From NCBI GenBank assembly GCA_003427395.1, contig BFEA01000044.1, forward strand, positions 511,013 through 537,343: 26,331 bases of DNA, given 5' to 3'. Below are positions 19,286-26,331 of this stretch, one piece after another (the first letter of the stretch is position 1; every line of letters begins with the position of its first letter). The DNA comes from Chara braunii. Its lineage: Eukaryota; Streptophyta; Charophyceae; Charales; Characeae. The notes under the pieces were generated by a model. It was given only the letters and a program-made list of their open reading frames with translations, searched no databases and was not told where the DNA came from. Both the position numbers and the translations under genes were made by a program.

Positions 19286-20203
19286 TGAACTTTCATGGTT
19301 GGACGTTGTATTCCGTGGTAGCCGTCAAAGTCAAACCCCTTGATTTCGGCTACCACGACAGCCCTAAAGCTGTCTACTCAACCCCTCTGCATAGGGTGCA
19401 GAAGAGGGTGTGGTCTTCAACCGCACATGGCGGGTGTCTGGTGTCGAGAGATTACCCCTCAAAGCGCCTGTCAGCTGACACTTGAGTGTCGAACGTGACC
19501 CTCGAGAATACCAAGGGCCGCGAGGCCATAGGTTCCACATAGTACCCCATCAGCGCAAATGCTTGCATGTGCCTGCATGATTGATATGAGGGGGCCATGC
19601 ACTCGCGCGCCTCTTATACGGAAGTTCAGCGCGCGGTACCTATCTGAGTCTTGCCGTATATAGTTATGGGTCAGATACTGAAGGGACTAGGAGTTGTTGT
19701 GTTGTGGCGTTGTTTGTGGTGTTTGTTTCGTGTGGGGCTCCAGGTGTTATGGGTGAGTAAATGCGAGTGTTGTGGTGTAACGCGTGGGTGTGTAGTGCGT
19801 CCTAGTCGACCGACGTCGAGTGGCGTTTGGGACTTCAGCCCCCCAATACAGCGATTCACATACGGGTTCGATTTTCGGGCGTTCGACCGCGCGTACCCCC
19901 TATGCTACAGCGAGCGAGAAACGCCCTCGACTAGGCCACCTCCGCAATTGCATACGAAAAGCTTTCGCATGTGGTTCAGTAGCTCGGCAGGGATACACCC
20001 ACCTAAGGGATGGTGACAGCTCCCGCAAGTGGAGGTAGCGGTGCCTCGCGTGACTCTGTCCTGTCGTAGGGACTCGCGAGAGGTACGGCTGGCGCACTCA
20101 GCCGGAGCGGCAAACACTCTCCGCAATAAGTCCTGCATAATCTTGCGTGACGCGGCCGGGAGGGTCCCTGTGCGGGACCGATGCGCTCGACACCGTTTGC
20201 CAA
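19286..20203. repeat. Palindrome-rich terminal block of the right arm
   Basis: Counterpart of 4354-5300. Palindromes here are often different from those in the left arm at the same site: GACAGC/GCTGTC (19357-19374) replaces CACAGGT/ACCTGTG, and GCATACGAAAAGCTTTCGCATG near 19950-19972 (interrupted palindrome) replaces AGCTAATTAGCT. TGACACT-TG-AGTGTCG near 19475 is kept with its loop changed. Confidence 0.7.
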
Positions 20204-20257
20204 AAGTTTATTCAGACCTGACCTATGACTGAGAGACTAAAAGTATTGAAGATTAGT

Positions 20258-20992
20258 TCGGACGCCGGTGGCGTCCGAGAGTAATGGCAATAACCGGAAG
20301 TGTTTCGGTTTTGTCGAGGTCGCAGAAGCGTGTGGACATGAGAATGTCGAAGTTAAACCTATCCTACGTAAAATATTATCGCGCGGCTGCTATGCCACGC
20401 GATTTAGAGCCTAAGTAGGTTAAAAAGAATGGTCGCGCCAGGAATGGGGTCGCGGCACGGGAGAAATGAAGTGCTTGTTAATTTATTTATTTATTTATTT
20501 TTCAATTTTTTGGCCCGAGGGTTTTCATTTTGCACCGAGGGCCGGGAAACCGGCGCTAAGGCCTACCCAGTTGGGTGACCATTAAGCCGTGGCCGTGGGG
20601 TCATTCGACGGGAGACAGACCAAGAAGCAAGGCCTACTGGGCCTTGAGTAGGCCTTGCTGGGCCACGGGCAGGTAGGGGTGCCCAGGGCAAGCTCCTCAT
20701 ATAGAGGAGTTGCTCCTACTCTTCTCGTAGTAGGAGCTAACCCAATAGGTGGAACCTCAGGCTCATATGCCGCATACGCAGACATCGAACCCGACATACC
20801 GAGATTGGGCTAACTCCTTTTGTCGGAATAGCCCGATCTCGGAGCAGTATGGCGCGACAAATTTCGGTCGTGCGATCATCGAGATCTCACAACTGAAATC
20901 AGTCGCGCCGTAGATCTGCATGATCCTGCGCAAGGATGACACACATAAATCGAGAAATGGGCCAATTTTTTTTCCGATCCCGATAGGGATCG
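20258..20992. repeat. Chain of strong hairpins
   Basis: Successive stems: TCGGACGC/GCGTCCGA (20258-20278, 8 bp); ATCGCG/CGCGAT near 20369-20394 enclosed by AACCTA/TAGGTT; GCAAGGCCTACT/AGTAGGCCTTGC (20627-20658, 12 bp perfect, 8-base loop); GCTCCTACT/AGTAGGAGC (20712-20737, 9 bp); CCGAGATTGGGCTA/TAGCCCGATCTCGG (20799-20842, 14 bp with one G-T pair); GGCGCGAC/GTCGCGCC (20851-20909, with an inner ATTTC/GAAAT stem); and CGATCCC/GGGATCG (20975-20992). One perfect 12-bp stem with a short loop is not expected in this length of random DNA, let alone this series. No gene is seen. Confidence 0.8.
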
Positions 20993-21066
20993 AACTCGGG
21001 TCCGTATTTCAATAGTTCGTGGGTGAGCCCACAAACGTGATAAGACCGTTGGCATAAACCAACTGG
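20986..21066 (-). ncRNA. tRNA-like segment (pseudo-tRNA or SINE head)
   Basis: The minus strand has CCAGTTGGTTTATGCC (21066-21051), resembling an A box with a GTTGG/CCAAC arm, a GTGGG-CTCA-CCCAC arm like the long variable arm of class II tRNAs, and GAGTTCGATCCC (20997-20986), a near-perfect B box. A T-arm stem does not form properly, so it is not a functional tRNA. It overlaps the end of the hairpin chain, and the hairpins may imitate the arms. Confidence 0.4.
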
Positions 21067-21097
21067 AATTGAAAAAAAAAAAGAGGGAAAAAAAAAC

Positions 21098-21475
21098 TAA
21101 AACCTAGGTTGTTGGATCGGACGTCCGGGACCCCCTAACCGTCCGGGATGTCCGACCGGACGTCTGGTCGGACGTCCGACTGGACAGGGGTTGTCCGACC
21201 TAGCGCAAAAAAAAAAAAAAAAAAAAAAGTTTCTCAGAAAAATCTGAAAACAATCTATGTTATGTAACAGAACAATACAAGCAACTTTTGCCTTGGAGTT
21301 ATGTTCAAATTCGCAGTCAATCATGAGTTAAAAATTGAAAACCGAAAAAAAATATGTATATTTTTTTTACGAAAAAAAAAACTTTTTCTCCCGAACGACG
21401 GGGGTACCGGACGTATGGGGGAAACGTCCGGGGGAGACGACCGGCCCCCGGACCATTGGTAACCTAGACTAAAAC
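21098..21475. mobile_element. MITE-like element with CCTAGGTT ends and GTCCGAC repeats
   Basis: The left end (ACTAAAACCTAGGTTGTTGG) and the right end (GGTAACCTAGACTAAAACT) are inverted partners, each followed inwards by GGACGTCCGG-type sequence. The interior has several GTCCGAC/GTCCGG repeats and A-runs, with no coding frame. The block 21112-21190 recurs in reverse complement at 24957-25050. Target-site duplication was not established. Confidence 0.5.
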
Positions 21476-21668
21476 TAAACTGATAGCGACACGCCAGATG
21501 ACGCAGTCTGAAGAGCCTGGGGCGTTTAAGTCCCAGTGCACCTGACGACTGTGAAACCGCGCGCTGATTGAGCGAGGGGTCGGAGCTCAAAATTTTGAGC
21601 TCCGCTCAATCCCGCGCTCAAAAGCGCTTGAGCGGGGTTTGAGCGGGCGCGGGAGTATTTTTTTCCCC
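21476..21668. repeat. 22-bp perfect palindrome and GAGCG-rich hairpins
   Basis: GGAGCTCAAAA and TTTTGAGCTCC join as a perfect 22-base palindrome near 21576-21597. It is followed by repeats of CGCTCAA/TTGAGCG that fold onto one another (21598-21645). No gene. Confidence 0.75.
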
Positions 21669-21995
21669 GACAAAAAATAAGCAAAAAAAAAAACAAAAAA
21701 TACAGGAAAGATCTACAACCTTGTATTTTTTATTTTATTTTTTGAAGTCTTTCCGGATTAAAAAAAAAATCAAAAACATAAACGAAAGGAAAAAAAAATA
21801 AAAATGAAATGGGTGGGTTTTTCTTTTTTTTTCACAGAGATTTTTTTGCAGGCAAAAAATTAACAAAAAACATAATAAAAAATACAGTCTTGTAGATATT
21901 TTGGAGATCAACGACCCCATATTTTTGTTTGTATTTTTTCAATGTTCGTATATGTTAAAAAAAAATGAAAAACATAAAAACGAGAAAAAAAGACA
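21669..21995. repeat. A/T-rich direct duplication, offset about 183 bp
   Basis: Two units (about 21669-21790 and 21852-21990) share a purine/A-run head, AAAAAATACAG, a TTGTA...ATTTTT middle and an ATGAAAAACATAAA-like tail. No coding potential beyond homopolymer translation. Confidence 0.6.
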
Positions 21996-22026
21996 CTCAC
22001 AGACCCCGCCTAGCCCGGGCCTGCCC

Positions 22027-22128
22027 ACACACTCACACATGAACACACACACACACACGGGCACACACACACACACACATAGACACACACACACACACAT
22101 ACACACACCCACACGCACACACACACAC

Positions 22129-22191
<63 letters not shown>

Positions 22192-22196
22192 CCACC

Positions 22197-22235
<39 letters not shown>
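22027..22235. repeat. Compound microsatellite: CA, then GA, then poly-C
   Basis: CA-rich from about 22027 to 22129, GA from 22131 to 22188, and 38 consecutive C at 22198-22235. Open frames across it (21901-22335 and others) are translated repeat. Confidence 0.95.
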
Positions 22236-22237
<2 letters not shown>

Positions 22238-22659
22238 ATCACCCCCAACCACCCAATATTTTTTTTATGCGCAACACCCCCCACGACATCCCCTGCCTAT
22301 GCGCAACCCCATGGCACGCTCATACGGTTTCATAGCCTGACGGTGCCCGTTTTTAAAGGGCGACCGTTTTGTAAGGTAACCTGTTTTTTTTTTTTTTAAT
22401 AGATTTTTTGGTTTTATTGTTAGATTTGTTTTAGATTTTTTATTTAGATTTCTTTTTAGATTTTTTATTGTAAATTTGGGTTTTTTCTTCTTCCTTATTC
22501 AGGTACCCGTTCGTTTTGACGAACGGGTTGGTTCCTGCAGCTGAAGTATGAGCAAATCGAAGGAATTTTACCCTAGAACGCGGCATTATGCACCCCTACG
22601 CTACGACTACAGGGGGAGAGAGATAAGGGATCTTACCTGCTGGGCGGCTGAATCCACGA
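22236..22659. other. Spacer with T-rich TTTTTAGATTT repeats
   Basis: At 22380-22490 a TTTTTTAGATTT-like motif recurs about five times. ACCCGTTCG/CGAACGGGT (22506-22529) is a 9-bp hairpin with a 6-base loop. No gene recognised. Confidence 0.55.
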
Positions 22660-22775
22660 TGACGAGGAACGCTACGGCCAACAGGTAAGTCCCCAACCTT
22701 GCAGCTGGCTACTTGTGGCACTTCCCTCGATAGGATGAGCCAAATTGAATGAATCTTCCGCTAGAACATGGAAAC
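22660..22775 (+). repeat. Dispersed repeat with consensus splice donor, copy 2
   Basis: GGCCAACAGGTAAGTCCCC (about 22677-22695) and the following hundred bases resemble 8905-9010, including GAATGAATCTTCCG downstream. The upstream sequences of the two copies diverge within about 20 bases. Confidence 0.5.
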
Positions 22776-22884
22776 ATACACTGCCACACTGTCCCCACCC
22801 TTTTCCATCGTTAGGAGCCCACCTGCGCCCGTTGTTGAACGACCTGCAGATAGGCGCCCGAACCAGGCGCCTATGGCTAGGAGC

Positions 22885-23019
22885 CCACCTCTTCCTCCTT
22901 CACTGTCGGGGCCTCCGCCTCCACCTCCGCCTCCTCCTCCTCCTCCTCCTCCTCCTCCTCCTTCGCCTCCTCAACGTTCTCCAGCACATCGACGTCGATC
23001 CGGTGCCGTTCTCCTCAAC

Positions 23020-23052
<33 letters not shown>

Positions 23053-23188
23053 CTTTGGTCCGATCAATCAATCAATCATATCAAGATCCTATCGAATCAA
23101 TCGATTCGACGGGATCCTCAATCGATCGTTCAATTGATTGATTGATTGATTGATGGATGGATTGATTGATTGATTGATTGATTGATTA

Positions 23189-23254
<66 letters not shown>

Positions 23255-23260
23255 CGGACA
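22885..23260 (+). repeat. Duplicated block, copy 1: CCT repeat, T-run, palindromic ATTG element
   Basis: Order: CACTGTCGGGGCCTCC (22901), CCT repeats, a CACATCGAC...GATCCGGTG phrase (22985), 32 T (23021-23052), then an element at 23056-23260 that begins GGTCCGATCAATC and ends GATTGATCGGAC. The element is a large inverted repeat around a palindromic core (GATCCTATCGAATC against GATTCGACGGGATC), with its arms expanded as ATTG/AATC repeats. A hairpin TAGGCGCC/GGCGCCTA lies just before the block (about 22851-22874). Confidence 0.8.
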
Positions 23261-23609
23261 TAAAAAAAAGCCTCCTCCTCCTCCTCCATCGTCGGGCCGT
23301 CCTCCTCTTCTTCCTCATCCCCTTCCCAGTCGTCGTCGTCGTCGTCATCCTCCTCCTCGTCCAACTCCTCCTCCTCCTCCTCCTCTTCTTCTTCTTCCTC
23401 CTCTGATTATCTCCCTCCTCCTCCATCGGCGTGGCCTCCTCCTCGACCTCTAGTTCGTCCACCTCCTCCACACCCTCTTCTTCTCCATCTTCCACCTCCT
23501 CCTCCTTCTCCATCATCAGACCCTCCTCCTCCTCCGCCTCCTCCTCCTCCTCCTCCTCCTCCTCCTCCTCCTCCNCCTCCTCCATCGNNGNGGCCTCCTC
23601 NTCCGCCTC
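23261..23609. repeat. CCT/TTC-rich tract with partial block copies
   Basis: Almost pure CTC/CCT/TTC triplets on the plus strand. The phrase CTCCTCCATCG(N)CG-GGCC recurs near 23280, 23420 and 23580, suggesting repeated slippage or duplication. Single ambiguous bases lie at 23575, 23588, 23589, 23591 and 23601. Confidence 0.85.
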
Positions 23610-23799
23610 CGCCGCCTCCTCCTCCACTGTCGGGGCCTCCTTCTCCGCCTCCTCCTCTGCCTCCTCCTCCTACTACTCCTCCTGCTCCTCCTCCTCATCG
23701 ACGTTTTCCGGCACATCGACACCGATCCGGTGGCCGCCTCCTCGGCGTTTTTTTTTTCCCCCCCCTTTTGTTCTTGTTGTTGTTGTTGTCTTTGGTCCG

Positions 23800-23853
<54 letters not shown>

Positions 23854-23984
23854 CGATCGATCGAGGATCCTGTCGAATCGTTTGATTTGATAGGATCTTG
23901 ATATCTCAAGACCCTATCGAATCAATCGATTTGACGGGATCCTCGATCGATAGTTTGATTGACTAATTGATTGATTGATCAGAC
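23610..23984 (+). repeat. Duplicated block, copy 2
   Basis: The same order as copy 1, offset about 725 bp: CACTGTCGGGGCCTCC at 23625, CCT repeats, CACATCGAC...GATCCGGTGG at 23712, a T/C run, and the palindromic element at 23795-23984 with the ends GGTCCGATCAATC and GATTGATCAGAC. Here the palindromic core is itself doubled (23866-23900 and 23905-23945). One AATC arm is long and the other short, the reverse of copy 1. Confidence 0.8.
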
Positions 23985-23999
23985 AAAAGACAAGGGAAA

Positions 24000-24614
24000 A
24001 AAAAAAAAAAACGGATGGAGGAGGGGGAGGAGGAGAAAAAAGAAGAGGGTGAGGAGGAGGAGGACTAAGAGTCTAAGAGGAGAAGGACGACGAGGAGAAG
24101 TATGTCATTGAGGATGATGAAGGAAAAGGAGGAGGAAGAAGAGGTGGAGGAACATGAGACTGCGGCGACGGAGGAGGAGGAGGGAGAGAAAAGGGAAGAA
24201 GAACACAAAGAGGAGGAGGAGGAGAAGCAAGAAGAAGAAGAGGAGGACGAGCAGGAGGAGAATGACGATGCGCAGAAGGAAGAGGAGTACGAAAGGGACA
24301 ATGAGAAGGAGGAGGCCACGACGATGGAAGAGGTGGAGGAAGAGGACTTAGAGGATGAAGAAGAAGAAGATGAGGAGAGGAGGAGGAGGAGGAGGAGGAG
24401 GAGGAGGAGGAGGAGGAAGACGTAGACGAGGAAGCAGTAGAGGATGAGGAGGACGACGACGAGGAGCAGAAAGAGGAGGAAGAATAGGAGGAGGAAGAAG
24501 AGGAGGAAGAGGAAAAGGAGGGGGAGGAGGAGGAGGAGGAGGAGGAGGAGGAGGAGGAGAAAGAAGAGGAGGAGGAGAGGGAGAAGGAGGAAAAGGACGA
24601 GGGGGACGAAGGGA
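24000..24614. repeat. GGA/GAA polypurine tract, about 600 bp
   Basis: The plus strand is nearly all purine, in GGA, GAA and GAC triplets. Open frames in all directions encode Glu-, Arg- or Leu/Ser-rich low-complexity chains and are not genes. Together with the CCT tract on the other side of the palindromic element, it forms a loose inverted arrangement. Confidence 0.9.
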
Positions 24615-24949
24615 AGCTGTCTCACCTGGCGTGGGCTGGCGATGGCGCATGGGGTTGAGGTCGACGACGTTGGAGTTTGCCAATTGCAACACTGAACTCC
24701 GGCGACAACACGGGCGGCAAGTCACGCGGGGGAGAACGGCAGGGCCCGCATCTTCGAATTTCAAAATAGCCCGATTTGAGCTGTCGATCTCGCAAATCTG
24801 ACGGTCCAGATCAGGCCGTTTTGTTTTTCACTTTTGGAGGCCCTACCGGCCTCCAACAAATCGTCTCGTCCGCTCCCCCGGTTGGCCTGTCCCCTTTCTC
24901 TACCCCTCCCCGGCCCGAGAGTCTATCCTAGACCCACCCAAATTTTTTT
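24615..24949. other. Spacer with hairpins
   Basis: TTGGAGGCC/GGCCTCCAA (24834-24856) is a 9-bp stem with a 5-base loop. ATCTGACGGTCCAGAT near 24796-24811 is a short palindrome. No gene. Confidence 0.6.
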
Positions 24950-25062
24950 TCACAATCGGACGTAGGGCCCCCGGCGGACGACCGACCGGTTGTCCGATCG
25001 GACAGTCCCGGACGGTCAGGGCGGTCCTGAACGTCCGATCAGGTAACGTAGATTTTTTTATT
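24950..25062. repeat. GTCCGAC-rich repeat, inverted copy of 21112-21190
   Basis: The reverse complement reads GATCGGACGTTCAGGACC, then CTGACCGTCCGGGA and TGTCCGATCGGAC, parallel to the left end of the 21098-21475 element. Only one end is present, so this is a fragment or a solo half. Confidence 0.55.
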
Positions 25063-25434
25063 TTTTTTTTAATAGGGTCATAGAGGCCGACGTGCGACGG
25101 CCGCGCGCGCACGCCGTTTTCCCTCGCACGCCCCCGCCTGGGCCTGGGGCGGCTGCTTGGAAACTCGGCCGCGTGGCCTTGGCCGAGGGTCCGCCGTCGG
25201 CCTCCTCAGACGACTTATAGGCTGCAGGATCCGCGGCCTGGGGTGTCACGTGGGCCGGGAGGGCTCCCGCGCTTTGCAAAAAAGGCAGGAGCCGATGCGC
25301 TCAACAACGTGCGACTGGTCCCGTACCTCGTTGGCCCCGCCAAGATGCTCAAACTGAGATCTCCTACAGCAGAACGCGGTTGGCGGATGGTGCCCCCGCT
25401 ACTCATGTTTCTTCCGCCTCGTGGGCTAATCCAC
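25063..25434. other. GC-rich segment, possible frame-shifted continuation of the candidate gene
   Basis: On the minus strand, 25215-25448 is open (RWISPRGGRNMSSGG...) in a frame one base off the end of the candidate exon 2. Long plus-strand frames (25243-25590) are antisense to it. Neither is recognised. Confidence 0.3.
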
Positions 25435-25785
25435 CTATCGGCTCGCATGCACGTTGAACTGGTCGGCCCGTATTTTCAAGAGGGACCGGATAAAAGGAAC
25501 TTCGTCAATATCACGCGCACGCGAAAATTCAAACGCCTCGCCAAAAAGAGGCGTGTGCTCAAGGTCCTTGTCTGCCATGACGACCCCTAAACCTGGCGCC
25601 GCGTCTGAGTCAAGGAACGTCGGAGCATAATAATAATACTATAACAAACAATAAATAGTAAAAAAATTTAAGAAACTTTTAATCACCTTACACATCGTTC
25701 TGACGCCGCCGATGGCAAGATCAAGGGGGATAGCCCCGCCGGACCCTCTACCCCTCGGTCCCTTCACGCTACTCTGATATCCCAT
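25435..25785 (-). CDS. Candidate two-exon coding fragment, unknown function
   Basis: Exon 1 (25785-25692) starts ATG and reads MGYQSSVKGPRGRGSGG..., ending at T|GTAAGG. Exon 2 (25604-25435) follows ...GACTCAG| and reads AAPGLGVVMADKDLEHTP..., ending FNVHASR-stop. The 87-bp intron (25605-25691) is A/T-rich between GC-rich exons, and the two exons join in frame through a Tyr codon, giving about 87 residues. Composition is protein-like (acidic/aromatic middle, a DIDEVPFIRSLLKIR helix), but I recognise no family. Two warnings apply: exon 1 lies within a repeat also found at 11129-11175, and a one-base shift would continue the frame past the stop to about 25215. It may be an exonised repeat, a pseudogene fragment or coincidence. 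Confidence 0.3.
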
Positions 25786-25858
25786 GTCGTCGCTGCTCGA
25801 TCTCGGTCCCTGAATCTCTCTGACGAAAGTCCGACGCTGTAGCCAATAGAACTAAGCC
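25720..25858 (-). mobile_element. SINE-like repeat, copy 2
   Basis: TTAGTTCTATTGGCTAC (25855-25839) matches an A box, and GGGACCGAGATCGAG (25810-25796) is a decayed B box. The body (25758-25721) matches 11129-11166. The same TTAG..CTATTGGYTAC head in both copies, at a similar distance from the shared body, supports one repeat family. Confidence 0.5.
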
Positions 25859-25862
25859 CAAA

Positions 25863-26331
25863 GTTGAACCTTGCATTAATGGACATCTATATAAGTGGGC
25901 ACTATGTGGCGCGCAGATCTACCGAAACGGTTCAAAATCACGTTGTTGTCTATGCCGTCCTCCGCACGTACGCACAAGTCACAGGCAAGCGCACCAGTCC
26001 AGAAACATAAGCTTTTTAATTCTAGTTTAATCAAAAATAAAAATTTACCCGGCAACCGCGCCAGCTTCACAGCCATCAATACGAAGATAGACAGTCATCA
26101 ATACGAAGAAAGATCACGCGTGCCTTCAGACTGCGCGCCCACATACTCTCTACTCTAGTCAACCATTCAGTCAACGTAAACCACATACACTGCCGCGACT
26201 CGCACGGTGTACTTAAACTTTAAACTAAACAAGTAAAGGCGCGCCGCGGGCCATGCCCGCGGCAGATGGCCAGAGCGACAGAGCAAGATGGGGAGCGGGG
26301 CTGAAAGTGAGACGACATGAAAGTGTGTGTG
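25863..26331. other. Right-end spacer
   Basis: No recognisable gene. CATCAATACGAAGA occurs twice (about 26075-26109). GCCGCGGGC/GCCCGCGGC is a 9-bp stem with loop CAT at 26243-26263. Two overlapping antisense open frames at 25876-26158 lack domains. Confidence 0.5.

Larger units (their letters stand above)
15250..20203. repeat. Right arm of the roughly 15.85-kb inverted repeat
   Basis: Reverse-complement partner of 4354-8330, with the same block order read from the outside in. It is about 1 kb longer, owing to a larger hairpin array (15790-17370) and an extra segment at 18470-19285, but has a shorter satellite. Divergence, roughly one mismatch in five in good stretches plus many indels, shows that the arms are old and not a recent palindrome or an assembly artefact. 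Confidence 0.85.

Noticed and set aside
21901-22335. 144-codon open frame rich in His/Thr, Arg/Glu and Pro
   Set aside because: It is translated CA, GA and poly-C repeats.
23089-23901. Open frames with INQS repeats, Ser-rich or Glu-rich runs
   Set aside because: Products of ATTG and CCT repeats, some crossing ambiguous bases.
24065-24764. Leu/Ser-, Glu- and Arg-rich open frames
   Set aside because: Translated GGA/GAA tract, open in several frames on both strands.

Overview
This window reads as nuclear DNA of a eukaryote with a large, repeat-filled genome. No bacterial-style gene runs are present. The support is an LTR-retrotransposon with a plant-type initiator-Met primer binding site, a possible 87-bp AT-rich intron, tRNA-like Pol III box pairs, very long microsatellites, and assembly gaps (278 N at 13349-13626 plus single N at 23575-23601). 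The style recalls a streptophyte alga such as Chara braunii, but that is a memory-based impression that cannot be tested here. I see no intact, recognisable host gene. Nearly all of the listed open frames are decayed mobile-element coding sequence, antisense shadows or translated simple repeats.

Layout. (1) 1-3699, minus strand: a decayed, internally deleted LTR retrotransposon. Reading leftwards it has a 158-bp 5' LTR (3542-3699), the primer binding site (3524-3538), a long leader, a broken gag with capsid and CCHC zinc knuckle, the start of an aspartic protease with its DTG motif, and then directly a second LTR running off the window. Reverse transcriptase, RNase H and integrase are missing. 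(2) 3700-4353: unassigned spacer. (3) 4354-20203: one very large inverted repeat, about 15.85 kb, with diverged arms (4354 to about 8330, and about 15250 to 20203) around a roughly 6.9-kb centre. The arms are colinear, and each carries a palindrome-rich terminal block, a short satellite and a tandem array of hairpins. (4) 20204-21080: a chain of back-to-back hairpins ending in a tRNA-like segment. (5) 21098-25060: GTCCGAC-rich repeats, A/T-rich duplications, CA/GA/poly-C microsatellites, and a duplicated block of CCT repeat plus palindromic ATTG element, followed by a roughly 600-bp GGA tract. (6) 25060-26331: a GC-rich region with one weak candidate spliced gene on the minus strand that overlaps a SINE-like repeat.

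The most unusual content is in the arms of the large inverted repeat. Both carry tandem arrays in which a conserved core (CCATAAG(A)TTGG on one strand) sits between flanks that differ from unit to unit yet stay complementary to each other, with at least one clear compensatory double change. In the outer arms, hairpins at the same site also have different but still paired stems. This suggests that secondary structure, not sequence, is maintained or repeatedly generated. No protein that could act on these hairpins is encoded in the window, so any function is inference.
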